Source: an uncultured Nioella sp. (GTDB lineage Bacteria; Pseudomonadota; Alphaproteobacteria; Rhodobacterales; Rhodobacteraceae). Taken from it: DNA of 64,000 nt. A program made the translations under genes and the position numbers. This document shows positions 62,742 through 64,000 of this stretch, piece after piece. Where the stretch lies: assembly GCA_947495575.1 (NCBI GenBank), contig CANLZL010000002.1, positions 1-64,000 on the forward strand, given 5' to 3'. The notes under the pieces are model-generated. The model worked only from the letters and a program-made list of their open reading frames with translations, was not told where the DNA came from and did not search any database. Position 1 is the stretch's first letter; each line of letters opens with the position of its first letter.

Positions 62742-63254
62742 ATGTCAATTCTTCGTTGGCTTGATGCCAATATCGAACGCATGTTGGTCGCAGCTTTGTT
62801 GGCTTTCATCGTTCTTCTGATCAGCGTCAATGTTGTAATGCGATACATCTTCAACGCGTCACTATCATGGGCGGAAGAACTGACACTTTGGACATTTGTC
62901 TGGTTCATCTGGATCGCAGTCAGCTATGGCTTTCGCAGCGCCGGGCACATTCGAATTACCGTGTTCAGGGATTTGCTGCCTAAACGCGCCAGGCTTTTCA
63001 TCGATCTTATCGTCGACATTCTTGTCCTGCTTCTGCTTGGATTTGTTGTGCTCGAATGCGTCAAGCTAATCCGACTTCCCTTTGTCGCAATGCAAAATTC
63101 TGTCGTTTTGGGCCTTCCAATTCCAATCCTATATGCGTCCGCTCCTTTTGGCGCTGCGCTATCCTCCATTCGGGTTATTCAAAACATGATCCGGACTGTT
63201 CGCGCCATTAGTGGCGCTGAGGTTTCTCCAACGTCCGACGAGGTGGCCCAATGA
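62742..63254 (+). CDS. TRAP transporter small membrane subunit (DctQ-type)
   Basis: A 170-residue protein with four helices: LVAALLAFIVLLISVNVVMRY, LTLWTFVWFIWIAVSYGF, LIVDILVLLLLGFVVLECVKLI and LYASAPFGAALSSIRVI. The FNASLSWAEELTLW motif is typical of DctQ. It pairs with the large subunit encoded next, with a four-base overlap (ATGA). GGGGAGGTCC precedes the ATG. Confidence 0.92.
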   Translation: MSILRWLDANIERMLVAALLAFIVLLISVNVVMRYIFNASLSWAEELTLWTFVWFIWIAVSYGFRSAGHIRITVFRDLLPKRARLFIDLIVDILVLLLLGFVVLECVKLIRLPFVAMQNSVVLGLPIPILYASAPFGAALSSIRVIQNMIRTVRAISGAEVSPTSDEVAQ

Positions 63255-64000
63255 TTGCAACCATTCTTTTCTCTTCTTTGGCAGGACTACTTTTTTTCAG
63301 CGTGCCAATTGGAGTATGCCTCGGCCTTGCAACTATGGCCGTGATCTTTTTTGCCGACGGCGGACCGCCCGCTGTTATCCTTGCCCGGTCAGTTGTGACC
63401 GGAGCGGATTCTTTCCCTCTGATCGCCGTGCCGCTTTTCGTTTTGGCGGGTGATCTTATGCAGCACGGCGGCATGTCGCGCCGCATCGTCGGGTTTGCCA
63501 ATTCCCTTGTGGGTCATATCCGGGCAGGGCTGGCTTATGTGAATGTTCTGGCTTGTGTTTTCTTTGCTGCGATCTCGGGCTCTTCGCCTGCAACTGTTGC
63601 CGCTATCGGATCCAACATGATCCCGGAGATGGAAAAAGCAGGATATAGCCGCCGGTTTAGCAGCGCTTTGACGGCGTCGTCTGGAATGATCGGCGTGATG
63701 ATCCCGCCAAGCATCCCCTTCATTATCTACGGCGTTACGGCTGAAGTTTCGATCGGGAAATTGTTTCTTGCAGGTGTCGTCCCTGGCATCCTGTTCGCCG
63801 TCATGTTCATGGCCGTCGCGCGGTTCATTCTTCGCAAAGAAACCACGATCACCGAAACAAGCGAAGCCTTTTCGGGCGGCACGGTTTTGTCGACCTTTAG
63901 ATCTTCGTTTTGGGCATTGCTGGTCCCCGTGATTATCTTAGGCGGTATCTATAGCGGGATGTTCACCCCGACCGAGGCCGGGGCCGTAGCGGTGGTTTAT
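63251..64000 (+). CDS. TRAP transporter large membrane subunit (DctM-type), partial
   Basis: The gene starts with ATG at 63251 and stays open to the window end (250 codons), so the C-terminal half is cut off. It reads IATILFSSLAGLLFFSVPIGVCLGLA, PLFVLAGDLMQHGGMSRRIV, AISGSSPATVAAIGSNMIPEM and SGMIGVMIPPSIPFIIYG, ending with FTPTEAGAVAVV. All are DctM signatures. It carries the substrate, driven by a Na+ gradient. A LarA-type gene may follow, but that is beyond the window. Confidence 0.93.
   Translation, partial: MIATILFSSLAGLLFFSVPIGVCLGLATMAVIFFADGGPPAVILARSVVTGADSFPLIAVPLFVLAGDLMQHGGMSRRIVGFANSLVGHIRAGLAYVNVLACVFFAAISGSSPATVAAIGSNMIPEMEKAGYSRRFSSALTASSGMIGVMIPPSIPFIIYGVTAEVSIGKLFLAGVVPGILFAVMFMAVARFILRKETTITETSEAFSGGTVLSTFRSSFWALLVPVIILGGIYSGMFTPTEAGAVAVVY

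Noticed and set aside
1-64000. CRISPR arrays, insertion sequences, prophage genes or rRNA
   Set aside because: No regularly spaced repeats, transposases, phage structural genes or rRNA were seen in the window.

Overview
The window looks like a chromosome segment of a Rhodobacterales (Roseobacter-group) alphaproteobacterium. The support is the overall GC-rich codon use, an ALAS-type hemA with an FNR-like box upstream, an Entner-Doudoroff edd-eda pair, a complete valine-degradation gene set, and Rba/Mgl-type ABC and TRAP importers. Species cannot be named from the sequence alone.

Positions 1-41345 are mostly core genome. A tRNA-Asp opens the window, one base short at its 5' end. Next comes a minus-strand valine (isobutyryl-CoA) operon: a small membrane protein, acyl-CoA dehydrogenase, 3-hydroxyisobutyryl-CoA hydrolase and mmsB. 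It is followed by a YbdK-like ligase, a cupredoxin, a small hypothetical gene and mmsA, which has its own terminator and a divergent LysR gene. After that come a CBS protein, coaD, two tandem cyclophilins, a DUF3179 protein, an ABC-F ATPase, a small DMT protein, a lipoprotein with an HExxH motif, a DNA glycosylase, parE, a TPR protein, ppk2, a Flp-pilin-like protein, a MATE pump, an M20 dipeptidase, hemA, a RodZ-like protein, ispG, a VIT-type transporter, edd-eda, ada, a YjbR-like protein, and a tightly coupled cysS-cimA-methyltransferase-phytoene-synthase-like operon.

Positions 41538-64000 form an accessory catabolic island for a sugar or sugar-acid. On the minus strand lie an RbsA/C/B-type ABC importer (its ATPase gene carries an in-frame amber codon), an aldose-epimerase-like gene, a uronate-dehydrogenase-like gene and a FadR-type GntR regulator. 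On the plus strand is one long operon: SMP-30 lactonase, a second ABC importer, SDR, VOC protein, 2-hydroxyacid dehydrogenase, RraA-like protein, dgoK, dgoA, a second SDR and a cupin. It converges on a minus-strand gntR-larC-larE-larB operon for the nickel-pincer nucleotide (NPN) cofactor. Divergent from that operon is a TRAP transporter (dctP-dctQ-dctM), which runs off the window end.

A shared palindrome (consensus TCTGRTATRYCAGA) lies in front of three transcription units of the island, and the two GntR regulators are clear paralogues. This points to one regulon joining ABC uptake, TRAP uptake, DgoK/DgoA catabolism and NPN-cofactor synthesis. No LarA-family (NPN-using) enzyme and no sugar-acid dehydratase is visible inside the window. 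The most interesting hypothesis is that an NPN-dependent hydroxyacid or sugar-acid racemase/epimerase, probably encoded just past position 64000, belongs to this pathway.
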